Positions 1 to 8,332 of a stretch of DNA of 15,580 bases are shown piece after piece (position 1 is the stretch's first letter; every line of letters begins with the position of its first letter). The translations under genes were made by a program, and so were the position numbers. A model generated the notes under the pieces. The model saw only the letters and a program-made list of their open reading frames with translations, was not told the origin of the DNA and searched no databases. The DNA comes from JAEYLA01 sp035561315 (GTDB lineage: Bacteria; Bacillota; Clostridia; Christensenellales; CAG-138), in assembly GCA_035561315.1 (NCBI GenBank), contig DATMXR010000261.1:1-15580 (forward strand). The letters run 5' to 3'.

Positions 1-112
1 CCCCCGCGCCGTATCCGGTATTTTGTTGGATTGAAGCGGCGCTTTCCACGTTTGCCACGCAGCCGGGCAGCAGCAGCAGGCAGACGAGCGCGGCCATCCA
101 TCGGTTCCGCAT
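1..112 (-). CDS. Lipoprotein, N-terminal fragment (runs off left edge)
   Basis: Thirty-seven codons of an open frame begin at an ATG at 112 and run out of the window. The start is well supported by an AAGGAG ribosome binding site at 118-123, 5 nt upstream of the ATG. The encoded peptide starts MRNRWMAALVCLLLLPGC, which is a classic lipoprotein signal peptide: positively charged first residues, a Leu-rich core and a lipobox LPGC with Cys18 as the expected lipidation site (Pro at -2 is slightly unusual). After Cys18 it becomes polar (VANVESAAS), as expected for a tether on the outer face of the membrane. It lies 61 nt downstream of hslU on the same strand, so it may be the last part of the operon or a separate unit; I see no convincing promoter in that gap. 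The mature domain is outside the window, so no function can be given. Confidence 0.7.
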   Translation of the reverse strand, partial: MRNRWMAALVCLLLLPGCVANVESAASIQQNTGYGAG

Positions 113-173
113 GATTTCTCCTTTGTAGATTACCGCCTATAAAGTTCCATGGACTTCGCAAGCGGGTTTATCC

Positions 174-1559
174 TTATAATATGTATTTCCGGAGGTCTTC
201 GCTGACGTCGCTGTCCGCCATGCGCTCCTGCACATAGGGGCCGTCGATGGTCAGCTCGAGGTCGGGGTATTCCCCGCCCGCCCGGAAGGAGATATCCTCC
301 AGAAGAAGCTCCATAATGGTGTGCAGCCGCCGCGCGCCGATATTTTCCGTGTTTTCGTTCGCGAGGTAGGCGTACTTCGCCACGGTCTCGATCGCGTCCT
401 CCGTGAAGTTGAGGATCAGGTGATCGGCCGAAAGAAGCGCCGCGTACTGCTTGGTGATGGCGTTTTCCGGCTGGGTCAGGATGCGCCTGTAATCCTCCTG
501 CGTCAGGGCGTCCAGCTCCACGCGGATGGGGAAACGCCCCTGCAGCTCCGGAATAAGATCCGAAACCTTGGCCACGTGGAACGCGCCCGCGGCGATAAAG
601 AGCATGTAATCGGTCTTGACCGGGCCGTACTTCGTGTTGACGGTGGAGCCTTCCACAATGGGGAGGATATCGCGCTGCACGCCCTCGCGCGAGACATCCG
701 GCCCGCCGGAGGACGCGGCACGCGCGCCCGCGATCTTATCGATTTCGTCTATGAATATGATGCCGTCCTGCTCGGCCTTCTCCACGGCCTCGCGCACGAC
801 CTCGTCCATGTCTATCAGCTTGTCGGACTCTTCCTGCACAAGGATCCGCCGCGCTTCCTTCACGGGCACCTTGCGGCGCTTTTTCTTGCTGGGCAGTATG
901 CCGCCGATCATATCGTTGAGGTTGATATCGATGCCCATGGCGATCATGGCGTCGCTGCCGGGGCTGCGTTCCTCCACCTCGACCTCCACGATCTCATCCT
1001 CCAGCTGCCCCGCGCGGAGCTGCGCAAGCACCGCTTCCCTGCGGGTGAAATGCGTGCGCTTTTCCTCCTCCGACATCTGCGGTTCCTGGGGCTGCCCCGC
1101 GCCCAAAAGCATTTGCAGCGGGTTCTGCGGGGGCTGCGTCTCGCTTTTGCGCAGCGGCACCAGCAGGTCCGTCAGGCGCTGTTCCGCCGCGGCCTCCGCC
1201 ATCATGCGGACAGCCTCCATGCGCTTGGCCTTGCACAGGCGGATGGAAGCCTCCACAAGGTCGCGCACCATAGAATCCACATCCCGGCCCACATAGCCGA
1301 CCTCCGTAAACTTTGTGGCCTCCACCTTGACAAAGGGCGCTTCCACAAGCTTCGCGAGACGCCTTGCGATTTCCGTCTTTCCTACGCCCGTGGGACCCAT
1401 CATAATGATGTTCTTGGGCGTGATCTCCTCCCGCAGCTCGGGGGAAAGAAGGCTCCTGCGGTAGCGGTTGCGCAGGGCGATGGCCACCGCGCGCTTGGCC
1501 TTGTTCTGGCCTATGATGTATTTGTCTAACGCGTCTACGATCTGTTTGGGCGTCAGCAT
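174..1559 (-). CDS. hslU: HslU (ClpY), ATPase subunit of the HslUV protease
   Basis: A 461-aa AAA+ unfoldase that feeds substrates to the HslV peptidase in the cytoplasm. The reading frame is open further upstream, but the start is placed at the ATG at 1559 (MLTPKQIVDALD), which matches the family N-terminus and has a GGAGG-rich ribosome binding site (1569-1576) inside the end of hslV. Visible motifs: IIGQ near residue 15, Walker A GPTGVGKT (55-62), the pore loop GYVGRD (88-93), a charged intermediate (I) domain at roughly 105-225, Walker B IIFIDE (267-272), and a sensor-2 region with IGARRL. The C-terminus ends DLRKYIL, the type of tail that inserts into HslV to activate it. Length and motif order are normal and nothing is missing. 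It follows hslV after 4 nt, so the two are almost certainly translated together. Confidence 0.97.
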   Translation of the reverse strand: MLTPKQIVDALDKYIIGQNKAKRAVAIALRNRYRRSLLSPELREEITPKNIIMMGPTGVGKTEIARRLAKLVEAPFVKVEATKFTEVGYVGRDVDSMVRDLVEASIRLCKAKRMEAVRMMAEAAAEQRLTDLLVPLRKSETQPPQNPLQMLLGAGQPQEPQMSEEEKRTHFTRREAVLAQLRAGQLEDEIVEVEVEERSPGSDAMIAMGIDINLNDMIGGILPSKKKRRKVPVKEARRILVQEESDKLIDMDEVVREAVEKAEQDGIIFIDEIDKIAGARAASSGGPDVSREGVQRDILPIVEGSTVNTKYGPVKTDYMLFIAAGAFHVAKVSDLIPELQGRFPIRVELDALTQEDYRRILTQPENAITKQYAALLSADHLILNFTEDAIETVAKYAYLANENTENIGARRLHTIMELLLEDISFRAGGEYPDLELTIDGPYVQERMADSDVSEDLRKYIL

Positions 1560-1563
1560 TGCG

Positions 1564-2097
1564 TTATACCTCCTCCACCGTGATGTTGCCGTTGGTATAC
1601 ACGCAGATGTCGCCCGCGATCTTGAGCGCGCGCTCCGCGACCTCCCGCGCGGAAAGCGAAGTGTTTTCCTTGAGCGCCTTTGCGGCGGCAAGCGCGTACA
1701 TGCCGCCCGAGCCGATCGCGGCAATGCCGTCGTCCGGGTCGATCACCTCGCCGGTGCCGGATATGACGAGCAGCTCATCCTTATCCGCCACGAGCAGCAG
1801 CGCCTGCAATTGCCTTAACGCCTTGTCGCTGCGCCATTCCTGCGCCAGGGAGACCGCCGCGCGCGTAAGCCCGCCGCCGTATTGCTCCAGCTTTGCTTCA
1901 AACCGCTCGCAAAGCGAGAACGCGTCCGCGACCGAGCCCGCAAAGCCCACCACGACCTTCCCGTGGTAAAGCCTGCGCACCTTTTTGGCGGTGCTTTTCA
2001 TGACGACGGATTTTTCCAGGGTGACCTGCCCGTCCCCCGCTATCGCACAAACGCCGTCCCGCCGGACGGCAAGTATCGTTGTACCTTCGAGTTCCAT
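1564..2097 (-). CDS. hslV: HslV (ClpQ/CodW), peptidase subunit of the HslUV protease
   Basis: A 177-aa threonine peptidase that forms the double-ring proteolytic core capped by HslU. It is the bacterial relative of the proteasome beta subunit. Recognisable blocks are the nucleophile motif TTILAVRRDG, AGDGQVTL, KKVRRLYHGKV, GFAGSVADAF, AIGSGG and AGDICVYTN. The expected catalytic Thr is Thr6 or Thr7, preceded by MELEG, so it is not exposed simply by removing Met as in E. coli. Related Firmicutes proteins also carry a short extension here. The ATG at 2097 is the only start: an in-frame stop lies a few codons upstream, and AAAGGA sits about 8 nt away. A 150-nt gap separates it from trmFO and holds a promoter, so hslVU can probably be transcribed on its own. 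No xerC or codY is present beside it, unlike in Bacillus. Confidence 0.96.
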   Translation of the reverse strand: MELEGTTILAVRRDGVCAIAGDGQVTLEKSVVMKSTAKKVRRLYHGKVVVGFAGSVADAFSLCERFEAKLEQYGGGLTRAAVSLAQEWRSDKALRQLQALLLVADKDELLVISGTGEVIDPDDGIAAIGSGGMYALAAAKALKENTSLSAREVAERALKIAGDICVYTNGNITVEEV

Positions 2098-2152
2098 GTT
2101 TTGATCCTTTCAGCCTGACACTTTCAATTTTACACACAATATGCCCTGATGA

Positions 2153-2177
2153 TACCATACGGCGGCATGTACCATAC
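2153..2177 (-). repeat. Direct repeat GTATGGTA x2 in the hslV leader
   Basis: On the minus strand the 8-mer GTATGGTA occurs twice with 9 nt between copies (plus-strand TACCATAC at 2153-2160 and 2170-2177). A partly overlapping inverted pair, GGCAT/ATGCC, lies at 2164-2168 and 2179-2183. The repeats are 20-45 nt downstream of the predicted hslV transcription start, a position suited to a repressor site or an RNA structure. The sequence is neither the CtsR heptad nor the CIRCE element as I know them. No regulator can be named. Confidence 0.35.
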
Positions 2178-2203
2178 TATGCCATCCATATTTCGGTGAT
2201 TTT

Positions 2204-2233
2204 ATCATATCATATTTGAAATGCGCGTGACAA
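2204..2233 (-). promoter_or_regulatory. Sigma-A-type promoter for hslVU
   Basis: Read on the minus strand: -35 TTGTCA (2228-2233), an 18-nt spacer, and -10 TATGAT (2204-2209) preceded by TGA, which gives an extended -10 (TGN). The predicted start is near 2197, giving a leader of about 100 nt before the hslV ATG. A second overlapping TATGAT lies at 2209-2214 but its spacer would be only 13 nt. The promoter sits immediately downstream of the trmFO stop, so hslVU probably has both read-through and dedicated expression. Confidence 0.6.
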
Positions 2234-2247
2234 AAAGGCCTGAAACC

Positions 2248-3555
2248 TTAACATTTCTTTTGCAAATCATCCACGATTCCAAGGGCGCGCTCCGCCATTT
2301 TTTCATACCGCTCGGCTTTATTGCGCGGCGCGTCAGGGATCGGCTCCATAATGCCGTAGGTGACGTTCATGGGCTGGAAATCCCCGCCCGCGTATTCGCT
2401 CACATAATGCGAAAGCGCGCCGGTGGCCGTTTCCCTCGTAAAATCGAGCGGCGCGCGCCCATACAGCCTGTTCGCCAGATTGACGGCGGCGACAAAGCCG
2501 CTCGACGCGGACTCCACATATCCTTCCACCCCCGTGATCTGGCCCGCGAAATACAGGCCGGGGCGGTCCTTCACCTGGTAATCCCACCCGAGAAGGCCCG
2601 GGGAGCGCAAAAACGTGTTACGGTGCATCACGCCGCAGCGCGCGAATTCCGCGCTCCCTAATCCCGGAATCATGCGGAACACGCGCCGCTGCTCGGGAAA
2701 CGTGAGGTTGGTCTGGAACCCCACCATGTTATAGAGGGTACCCGCCGCGTCGTCCTGCCGGAGCTGCACCACGGCATAGGGCTTTTTCCCGTCATTGCGG
2801 GGGTCGGTTAACCCCACCGGCTTTAAGGGGCCGAAAGCAAGCGTCTTTTCCCCGCGCTTGGCCATGACCTCCACCGGCATGCAGCCCTCGAACACGCGCG
2901 GCGTTTCAAACGCGTGCAGCTCCGCCGTTTCCGCCGCAACCAGCGCATAATAAAACGCGCTGTATTCCTCCCGGGTCATGGGGCAGTTGAGATAATCCTC
3001 CCCCCGCCCGTAGCGGGAAGCGCGGAATATGATGTGATGGTCGAGCGAATCCGCAAACAGCACAGGCGCCGCCGCGTCGTAGAAATGCAGGCTCGCGCCC
3101 AAAGCTTCTTCTATGGCGGAAAACAAAGGCCCTGCGGTGAGCGGGCCGGTTGCGATGATGGCGGGCGGCTCCGGCAGGGAGACCACCTCGCCGCTAATAA
3201 CTGTAATGCTGGGATGCGTCCTGATTACGTCTGTGATATAGTCCGAAAACCCGGCCCGGTCCACCGCGAGCGCGCCGCCCGCGGGAACGCGCGCAGCGTC
3301 CGCGGCGCGAAGTATCAGGGAATTTAAGCGCCGTAATTCTTCCTTTAACAGCCCCACGGCGTTTTGCAGCCGGTCCGACCGGAGCGAATTGGAGCATACA
3401 AGCTCCGCGAACGCATCGCTTGTATGCGCGGGCGAACGGTTGACGGGTTTCATTTCATACAGGCGGACCGATATGCCCCGCTCGGCAAGCTGATACGCCG
3501 CCTCGCACCCCGCAAGCCCCGCGCCGATGACCGCGGCGCTATGCTCACTCGGCAT
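2248..3555 (-). CDS. trmFO: TrmFO, folate-dependent tRNA m5U54 methyltransferase
   Basis: A 435-aa FAD protein that methylates uridine 54 in the T-loop of tRNA using methylenetetrahydrofolate. It is the usual Gram-positive replacement for TrmA, historically called Gid. The N-terminal dinucleotide-binding motif GAGLAG (11-16) is followed by Glu18. The GidA/TrmFO block ELVCSNSLRS carries Cys54, and VFEGCMPVEVMA carries Cys225. These match the two functionally important cysteines described in the Bacillus protein (Cys53 and Cys226). A second FAD-binding stretch, YFAGQITGVEGYVESASSG, is near residues 335-355. Length is normal. The start at 3555 overlaps the end of topA by 11 nt, and its ribosome binding site lies within topA, so the two are translationally coupled. 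topA-trmFO adjacency is a standard Firmicutes arrangement. Confidence 0.96.
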   Translation of the reverse strand: MPSEHSAAVIGAGLAGCEAAYQLAERGISVRLYEMKPVNRSPAHTSDAFAELVCSNSLRSDRLQNAVGLLKEELRRLNSLILRAADAARVPAGGALAVDRAGFSDYITDVIRTHPSITVISGEVVSLPEPPAIIATGPLTAGPLFSAIEEALGASLHFYDAAAPVLFADSLDHHIIFRASRYGRGEDYLNCPMTREEYSAFYYALVAAETAELHAFETPRVFEGCMPVEVMAKRGEKTLAFGPLKPVGLTDPRNDGKKPYAVVQLRQDDAAGTLYNMVGFQTNLTFPEQRRVFRMIPGLGSAEFARCGVMHRNTFLRSPGLLGWDYQVKDRPGLYFAGQITGVEGYVESASSGFVAAVNLANRLYGRAPLDFTRETATGALSHYVSEYAGGDFQPMNVTYGIMEPIPDAPRNKAERYEKMAERALGIVDDLQKKC

Positions 3556-5644
3556 CGTCCTTGTCCTTCCTGTTGCGCATGATATGGCCGCAGTCCTTGT
3601 TGGTGCAAACGATATAACTGCCCTTGGGGCTTGCCTTTTGCACCATCATGGACTTGCACTTGGGACATGGCTCCGCCACCGGCTTATCCCAGGAGACAAA
3701 GCCGCACTCCGGATAGTTTTCACAGCCGTAGAACGCCTTGCCGCGCTTTGTCTTGCGCTTGATGAGCGCGCCGCCGCACTGCGGGCACGGAACGTCGATC
3801 TTTTCCAATATGGGCTTGGTGTTGCGGCACTCGGGGAAATTGGGGCAGGCCAGAAATTTCCCGAAGCGTCCCATTTTATATACCATCATGGAGCCGCACT
3901 TTTCGCAGGGGATATCGGACACCTCGTCGGGTATGACGACCTTTTCGATGCTTGAAGACGCCTTTTCCACCGTCTGGATAAAGGGCGTGTAGAACTCGCG
4001 CAGCACATCCTCGCCCTGCACGGCGCCCTCCTCCACGTGGTCGAGCTTCTCTTCCATATCCGCCGTGAAGGCGACGTCCACGATATCCTGGAAATTCTCC
4101 TTCATCAGCTGGGTCACCACAAAGCCAAGCTCGGTGGGGATCAACAGCTTCTTTTCCCGCATGACATAACCCCGGTCGATGATGGTGGATATGGTGGGCG
4201 AATACGTGCTGGGGCGTCCTATTCCTTTTTCTTCCAGCGCGCGCACCAGGGACGCTTCCGTAAAGCGCGGCGGCGGCTGGGTAAAGCGCTGGTCGCTGTC
4301 CACTTTCTTTAATAAGAAAGTATCGCCCGTGGCGACCTGCGGCAGGGTGACTTCCTTTTCCTGCGCGTCGTCCCGGCTTTCGGTGTAAATGATGGTAAAC
4401 CCGTCGAACAGCGTGCGCACGCCCACCGCGCGGAACGTGCAGCCGTTCGCGTCGATCGTAACGGTGTTGGTTTCAAAGCGCGCCTCGGCCATCTGGCTGG
4501 CCAGGAAGCGTTCGTATACGAGTTTATAGAGCTTGTATTGATCGTTGGAAAGCGACGCTTTGACGCTCGCCGGGGTATTCGCTAAATCCGTGGGGCGTAT
4601 GGCCTCGTGCGCGTCCTGCGCGCCCGCGCGGCCCTTGTAGATATTCGGCTTCTCCGGCGCGTACTGCGCGCCGTAGGAGGAGAGGATATGCTCTTTCGCC
4701 TGCACCTGGGCTTCCTGGGCCACGCGCACGGAATCCGTACGGATGTAGGTCACAAGGCCGGTCGCGCCCTTTCCCTGCAGCTCCACGCCTTCATACAGCT
4801 GCTGGGCCACGAGCATGGTGCGCTTGGTGGTAAAGCCAAGCTTCCTTGACGCCTCCTGCTGCAAGCTGCTCGTGGTAAAGGGGGGCGCCGCGTGCCGCGT
4901 CTTTTGGCCGATCTTGACGTCGGTCGCCTTAAACTCAGCCTTGTCGATGCGCTTTAATATTTCGTCCGCGGCTTCCTTATTCGGGATCTCCGTCTTTTTG
5001 CCGTCAAACCCGTAGAATTTGGCTTCAAACGTCTTCTTGCCGCGCTTTTCGGAAAGCTGCACCTCTATGGTCCAGTATTCCTCGGGGGTAAAATCCAGTA
5101 TCTCCTGCTCGCGGTCGCATATGATGCGGGTGGCGACGGACTGCACGCGCCCCGCGGAAAGGCCCTTTCTTACCTTGGCCCAAAGGATGGGGCTGATCTT
5201 ATACCCCACGAACCGGTCCAGGATTCGGCGCGCCTGCTGCGCGTCCACCAAACGAAGGTCCACCGAGCGCGCGTTCTTTAAAGAGTTCTTCACGGCGGTG
5301 GACGTGATCTCGTTGAACACGATGCGGCATTTCGAGGTCTCGTCCAGCTTGAGTATCTGGGCCAGATGCCAGGAAATGGCCTCTCCCTCACGGTCAGGGT
5401 CGGTTGCGAGGTAGACCTTTTTCGCGCTTTTCGCTTCCCGGCGGATGCGGTCCAATACCTCCCCCCTGCCGCGCAGCGTGATGTACTTGGGGGTAAAGCT
5501 GTGCTCCACATCCACGCCGAGCTGGCTCTTGGGAAGATCCCGCACATGGCCGTTGGAAGCGAGCACCTTAAAATTCTTGCCTAAAAATTTCTCTATCGTT
5601 TTTGCCTTTGCGGGCGACTCTACGATAACCAGGGTATCTGCCAT
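3545..5644 (-). CDS. topA: DNA topoisomerase I (type IA)
   Basis: A 699-aa enzyme that relaxes negative supercoils by passing one DNA strand through a transient 5'-phosphotyrosine break. The N-terminal Toprim domain shows VIVESPAKAKTIEKFLG (7-23) with the catalytic Glu, and the metal-binding DPDREGE (82-88). The active-site tyrosine is Tyr300 in GLVTYIRTDS. EEKGIGRPSTYSPTI is the usual downstream block. The C-terminal end has three zinc-ribbon modules: Cys580/583/600/606, Cys620/623/641/647 and Cys660/663/680/685, all with four cysteines intact. The ATG at 5644 has a GGAGG site 7 nt upstream. It lies 37 nt after dprA and overlaps trmFO by 11 nt. Length and architecture are typical of Clostridia and Bacilli. 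Confidence 0.97.
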   Translation of the reverse strand: MADTLVIVESPAKAKTIEKFLGKNFKVLASNGHVRDLPKSQLGVDVEHSFTPKYITLRGRGEVLDRIRREAKSAKKVYLATDPDREGEAISWHLAQILKLDETSKCRIVFNEITSTAVKNSLKNARSVDLRLVDAQQARRILDRFVGYKISPILWAKVRKGLSAGRVQSVATRIICDREQEILDFTPEEYWTIEVQLSEKRGKKTFEAKFYGFDGKKTEIPNKEAADEILKRIDKAEFKATDVKIGQKTRHAAPPFTTSSLQQEASRKLGFTTKRTMLVAQQLYEGVELQGKGATGLVTYIRTDSVRVAQEAQVQAKEHILSSYGAQYAPEKPNIYKGRAGAQDAHEAIRPTDLANTPASVKASLSNDQYKLYKLVYERFLASQMAEARFETNTVTIDANGCTFRAVGVRTLFDGFTIIYTESRDDAQEKEVTLPQVATGDTFLLKKVDSDQRFTQPPPRFTEASLVRALEEKGIGRPSTYSPTISTIIDRGYVMREKKLLIPTELGFVVTQLMKENFQDIVDVAFTADMEEKLDHVEEGAVQGEDVLREFYTPFIQTVEKASSSIEKVVIPDEVSDIPCEKCGSMMVYKMGRFGKFLACPNFPECRNTKPILEKIDVPCPQCGGALIKRKTKRGKAFYGCENYPECGFVSWDKPVAEPCPKCKSMMVQKASPKGSYIVCTNKDCGHIMRNRKDKDDAE

Positions 5645-5681
5645 TTATTATCCTCCGTTTCGGGCAAAACTGAATCAGCGA

Positions 5682-6794
5682 TTATGAAAGGCCGAATACT
5701 CTGCCCGGTAACTGCTTAATTATTCCCGAAAACTGTAATGATGTCAAGTTTGAATTTACCTCGGAGACGGACATCGACAAGAGTTCGCAAATTTCGTCCG
5801 CGCTCCTTTCTCCTTGCTTTAACAGGTCCACCACCTGCAGCTGCGACTGGGTCAGGCCGGACGTATCGGGCGCTTCCGCCGGTTTTGGCGCTTCGCCCGT
5901 GACGCCGTATTCGCACAGGATATCCATGGCGCAGAATACCGGCTTCGCCTCCCCGCGCTGAATGAGCCCGTTCGGCCCCACGCTGCTTTCATCCGTAATG
6001 CGGCCGGGCACGGCGAACAGGTCCCGGTCCTGGTCCAGCGCGTGGTTGGCGGTGATCGTCGTTCCGCTCCTGCTTGCCGCCTCCACCACCACGACCCCGC
6101 GGCTTAGGCCGCTGATGACGCGGTTCCTTATTGGAAAGTTCTCCCTGTTCGGCTTCGTGCCGGGCAGAAATTCCGTTACCACCGCGCCGCGCTCTATGAT
6201 TTCATAATAAAGCCGCGCGTTGGAACTGGGGTAGATGACGTCGATGCCGCTGCCCAGCACCGCGAGCGTCGGGAACTCCGCTTCCTCACACCGCAGCGCC
6301 CCCGCATGCGCCGCGCCGTCGATGCCCGCCGCCATGCCGGAAACCACGGTAGCGCCGTGCTTTGCAAGCTCCTGCCCGAAATGCAGCGCCACCGCCTCGC
6401 CGTAGGCGGTGTGCTTGCGCATGCCGACAACCGCGATGGGAAGGGGAAGCTCTTCGGGCAGCCTGCCCCGCACATACAATACGGCGGGCGGATGGCGGAT
6501 CTCTTTTAAGAGCGCCGGGTATTGCTCTGAAAATAACGACACGATCTCCGTTTTATTTTCCTTTAACCACAGGATGTGCCGTTCCACCTCTTCTTCATTC
6601 GCCAGCGCAGAGAGTTTGCCCGCGAACGCCTGCCCCCATTGCGTGAACGCGGACGCCGTGCCTTTTTGCGCAAGCTCGTATACCGCGCCCGGCGTGCGGT
6701 AACGCGCCATCAGCTGCGAAAACAGCAGCGCGTGCGCCCCCGTGGCGTGGTGCAGCCACAAGCAAAGCGCTTCCTCCCGCGTATAGGTCCTCAT
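5682..6794 (-). CDS. dprA: DprA (Smf), DNA-processing protein A
   Basis: A 370-aa cytoplasmic protein that binds incoming single-stranded DNA during natural transformation and loads RecA on it. The N-terminal 80 residues form a helical (SAM/HhH-like) region. The DprA Rossmann core follows: VVGMRKHTAYG (122-132), SGMAAGIDGAAH (152-163), GSGIDVIYP (181-189), NFPIRNRVISGLS (219-231), SGTTITANHAL (243-253) and AVPGRI. A C-terminal winged-helix domain occupies about 312-370 (LTQSQLQVVDLL...). The protein is full length with no missing motif. It starts 2 nt after comM; the GGAGG ribosome binding site is made by the last two codons (Gly-Gly) of comM, so translation is coupled. dprA is common in species not known to be competent, so its presence alone does not prove natural transformation. 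Confidence 0.96.
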   Translation of the reverse strand: MRTYTREEALCLWLHHATGAHALLFSQLMARYRTPGAVYELAQKGTASAFTQWGQAFAGKLSALANEEEVERHILWLKENKTEIVSLFSEQYPALLKEIRHPPAVLYVRGRLPEELPLPIAVVGMRKHTAYGEAVALHFGQELAKHGATVVSGMAAGIDGAAHAGALRCEEAEFPTLAVLGSGIDVIYPSSNARLYYEIIERGAVVTEFLPGTKPNRENFPIRNRVISGLSRGVVVVEAASRSGTTITANHALDQDRDLFAVPGRITDESSVGPNGLIQRGEAKPVFCAMDILCEYGVTGEAPKPAEAPDTSGLTQSQLQVVDLLKQGERSADEICELLSMSVSEVNSNLTSLQFSGIIKQLPGRVFGLS

Positions 6795-6796
6795 TT

Positions 6797-8326
6797 TTAA
6801 CCTCCGAAATTGTGGGAATCCAGGCTGCGGTACTGGATCGCCTCCGCGATGTGCGCGCTTAAAATGTGCGCCTCCCCTTCAATATCGGCAATTGTACGCG
6901 CGACCTTTAGGATGCGGTTGTAGGCGCGCGCGCTCAGCCGCAGGGAAGAAAACGCCTGCTTGAGCATCGCCTCGGAGTTTGCGTCAAGCGCGCAGTAGGT
7001 TCTAAGCAAACGGTTTGGAAGCTGGGCATTGAAGAATATGCCTTCTTTTAGGTAGCGTTCGCGCTGGATGTTTCGCGCCTTGTTGACGCGCGCGCGTATG
7101 GCGGCGGAAGGTTCGCCGGACGACTTGCTCGAAATATCGGAATAGCCGACCTCGGACATTTCCACATTGATGTCGATGCGATCCAATAGCGGGCCTGAAA
7201 TCTTGCCCTGGTAACGCTGTATCTCGAACGGCGTGCAACGGCAGGGCGAAATGCGGGAGCCGTAGTTGCCGCACGGGCAGGGGTTCATGGCGGCGGCCAG
7301 CATAAAATCCGCGGGATACGTGGCGTTGGCCGTCGCCCGCGTGATGGTGACGACGCCGTCCTCCAGCGGCTGGCGCAACGCCTCCAGCACGTCCTTCCGG
7401 AATTCCGGAAGCTCGTCCAAAAACAGCACGCCGTAATGCGCCAGGCTGATTTCGCCCGGCAGCGCGCGCTGCCCGCCGCCGATCAAGGCCGCCGCGGAAG
7501 CGCCGTGATGCGGGGAGCGGAACGGCCGCTCCTTGATGATGCCCCCGCATTCGCGCGTGTTACCCACGACGGAATGTATTTTTGTGATTTCCAATGCTTC
7601 TTCAAACGTAAGATCGGGCAATATGGACGGGATGCTGCGCGCCAGCATGGTCTTGCCGGAGCCGGGCGTGCCTATCAATAAAAGATTATGCCCGCCCGCC
7701 ACGGCGATCTCCGCCGCGCGCTTTGCGCTCTGCTGGCCCTTGATCTCAGAAAAGTCGGCCGAGTGGACGACACCCATGGCGTCCCAGACTTTTTCGGGGT
7801 ATACGGTAAACGGCTCGTCGCCGCGCAGGCAGTCCACCGCCTGCCGCAGCGTCTTTACGGGAAGCACCTCCGCGCCCGTGATGTAGGCGGCCTCCTCCGC
7901 GTTCCCCTCCGGCAGCACGATTTTGCGCGCGCCGCGGGCAAACGCGTCGATCACCATGGGAAGCACGCCGTCTATCGCGCGGACGGTGCCGTCCAGTCCA
8001 AGCTCGCCCAAGAACAGAAGGCCGTTCGTCTTTTCCGGCGGAATCTGCCCGGCCGCCTCCAGCAATCCGATCGCGATGGGAAGGTCGTAGACCGAGCCTT
8101 CCTTTTTGAGGTCCGCCGGGGCAAGGTTGACCGTGATGCGGTTGACCGGGAACGCAAAGCCGCTGTTCTTGATGGCGGCGCGCACCCGCTCGCGGGATTC
8201 GCGCACGGCCGTGTCCGGCAGGCCAACCGTTTCAAATGCGGGCAGCCCGTTTGCGATATCCACCTGGACCTGCACGGAAAACCCGGAGATGCCGTTTAAC
8301 CCATAGCTTTGAATGCTGGAAAGCAA
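6797..8326 (-). CDS. comM: ComM / YifB-family Mg-chelatase-like AAA+ helicase
   Basis: A 509-aa member of the YifB/ComM family. In Vibrio and Acinetobacter, ComM is a hexameric helicase that drives branch migration when transforming DNA is integrated. The N-terminal Lon-S5-like domain (about 1-170) contains GLPAFETVGLPD and APADLKKEGSVYDLPIA. The AAA+ core has Walker A GTPGSGKT (219-226), Walker B VLFLDE (300-305) and the family cysteine motif NPCPCG followed by CRC (Cys350, 352, 362, 364). A C-terminal Mg-chelatase domain with SARAYNRILKVARTIADIEG ends the protein. The start is TTG at 8326: there is no in-frame alternative before the upstream stop, and AAGGGGGT lies 6 nt away. The close link to dprA supports a shared role in DNA uptake or recombination. 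The helicase activity is inferred from relatives. Confidence 0.94.
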   Translation of the reverse strand: MLSSIQSYGLNGISGFSVQVQVDIANGLPAFETVGLPDTAVRESRERVRAAIKNSGFAFPVNRITVNLAPADLKKEGSVYDLPIAIGLLEAAGQIPPEKTNGLLFLGELGLDGTVRAIDGVLPMVIDAFARGARKIVLPEGNAEEAAYITGAEVLPVKTLRQAVDCLRGDEPFTVYPEKVWDAMGVVHSADFSEIKGQQSAKRAAEIAVAGGHNLLLIGTPGSGKTMLARSIPSILPDLTFEEALEITKIHSVVGNTRECGGIIKERPFRSPHHGASAAALIGGGQRALPGEISLAHYGVLFLDELPEFRKDVLEALRQPLEDGVVTITRATANATYPADFMLAAAMNPCPCGNYGSRISPCRCTPFEIQRYQGKISGPLLDRIDINVEMSEVGYSDISSKSSGEPSAAIRARVNKARNIQRERYLKEGIFFNAQLPNRLLRTYCALDANSEAMLKQAFSSLRLSARAYNRILKVARTIADIEGEAHILSAHIAEAIQYRSLDSHNFGG

Positions 8327-8332
8327 GCAGTT

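Noticed and set aside
321..1529. 402-codon open frame on the plus strand opposite hslU
   Set aside because: Rich in His, Arg and Leu with no recognisable motif; it is the antisense shadow of a GC-rich, highly conserved gene. hslU is unambiguous on the other strand.
1560..1724. 55-residue N-terminal extension of HslU
   Set aside because: The frame is open only because it overlaps hslV; the extension is Arg/Ser/Pro-rich and the conserved HslU N-terminus begins at the ATG at 1559 with its own ribosome binding site.
2235..2249. Possible terminator at the end of trmFO (AAGG...CCTT then T-run)
   Set aside because: Only four Watson-Crick pairs plus two G-U pairs and a 3-nt loop, overlapping the stop codon; too weak to call.
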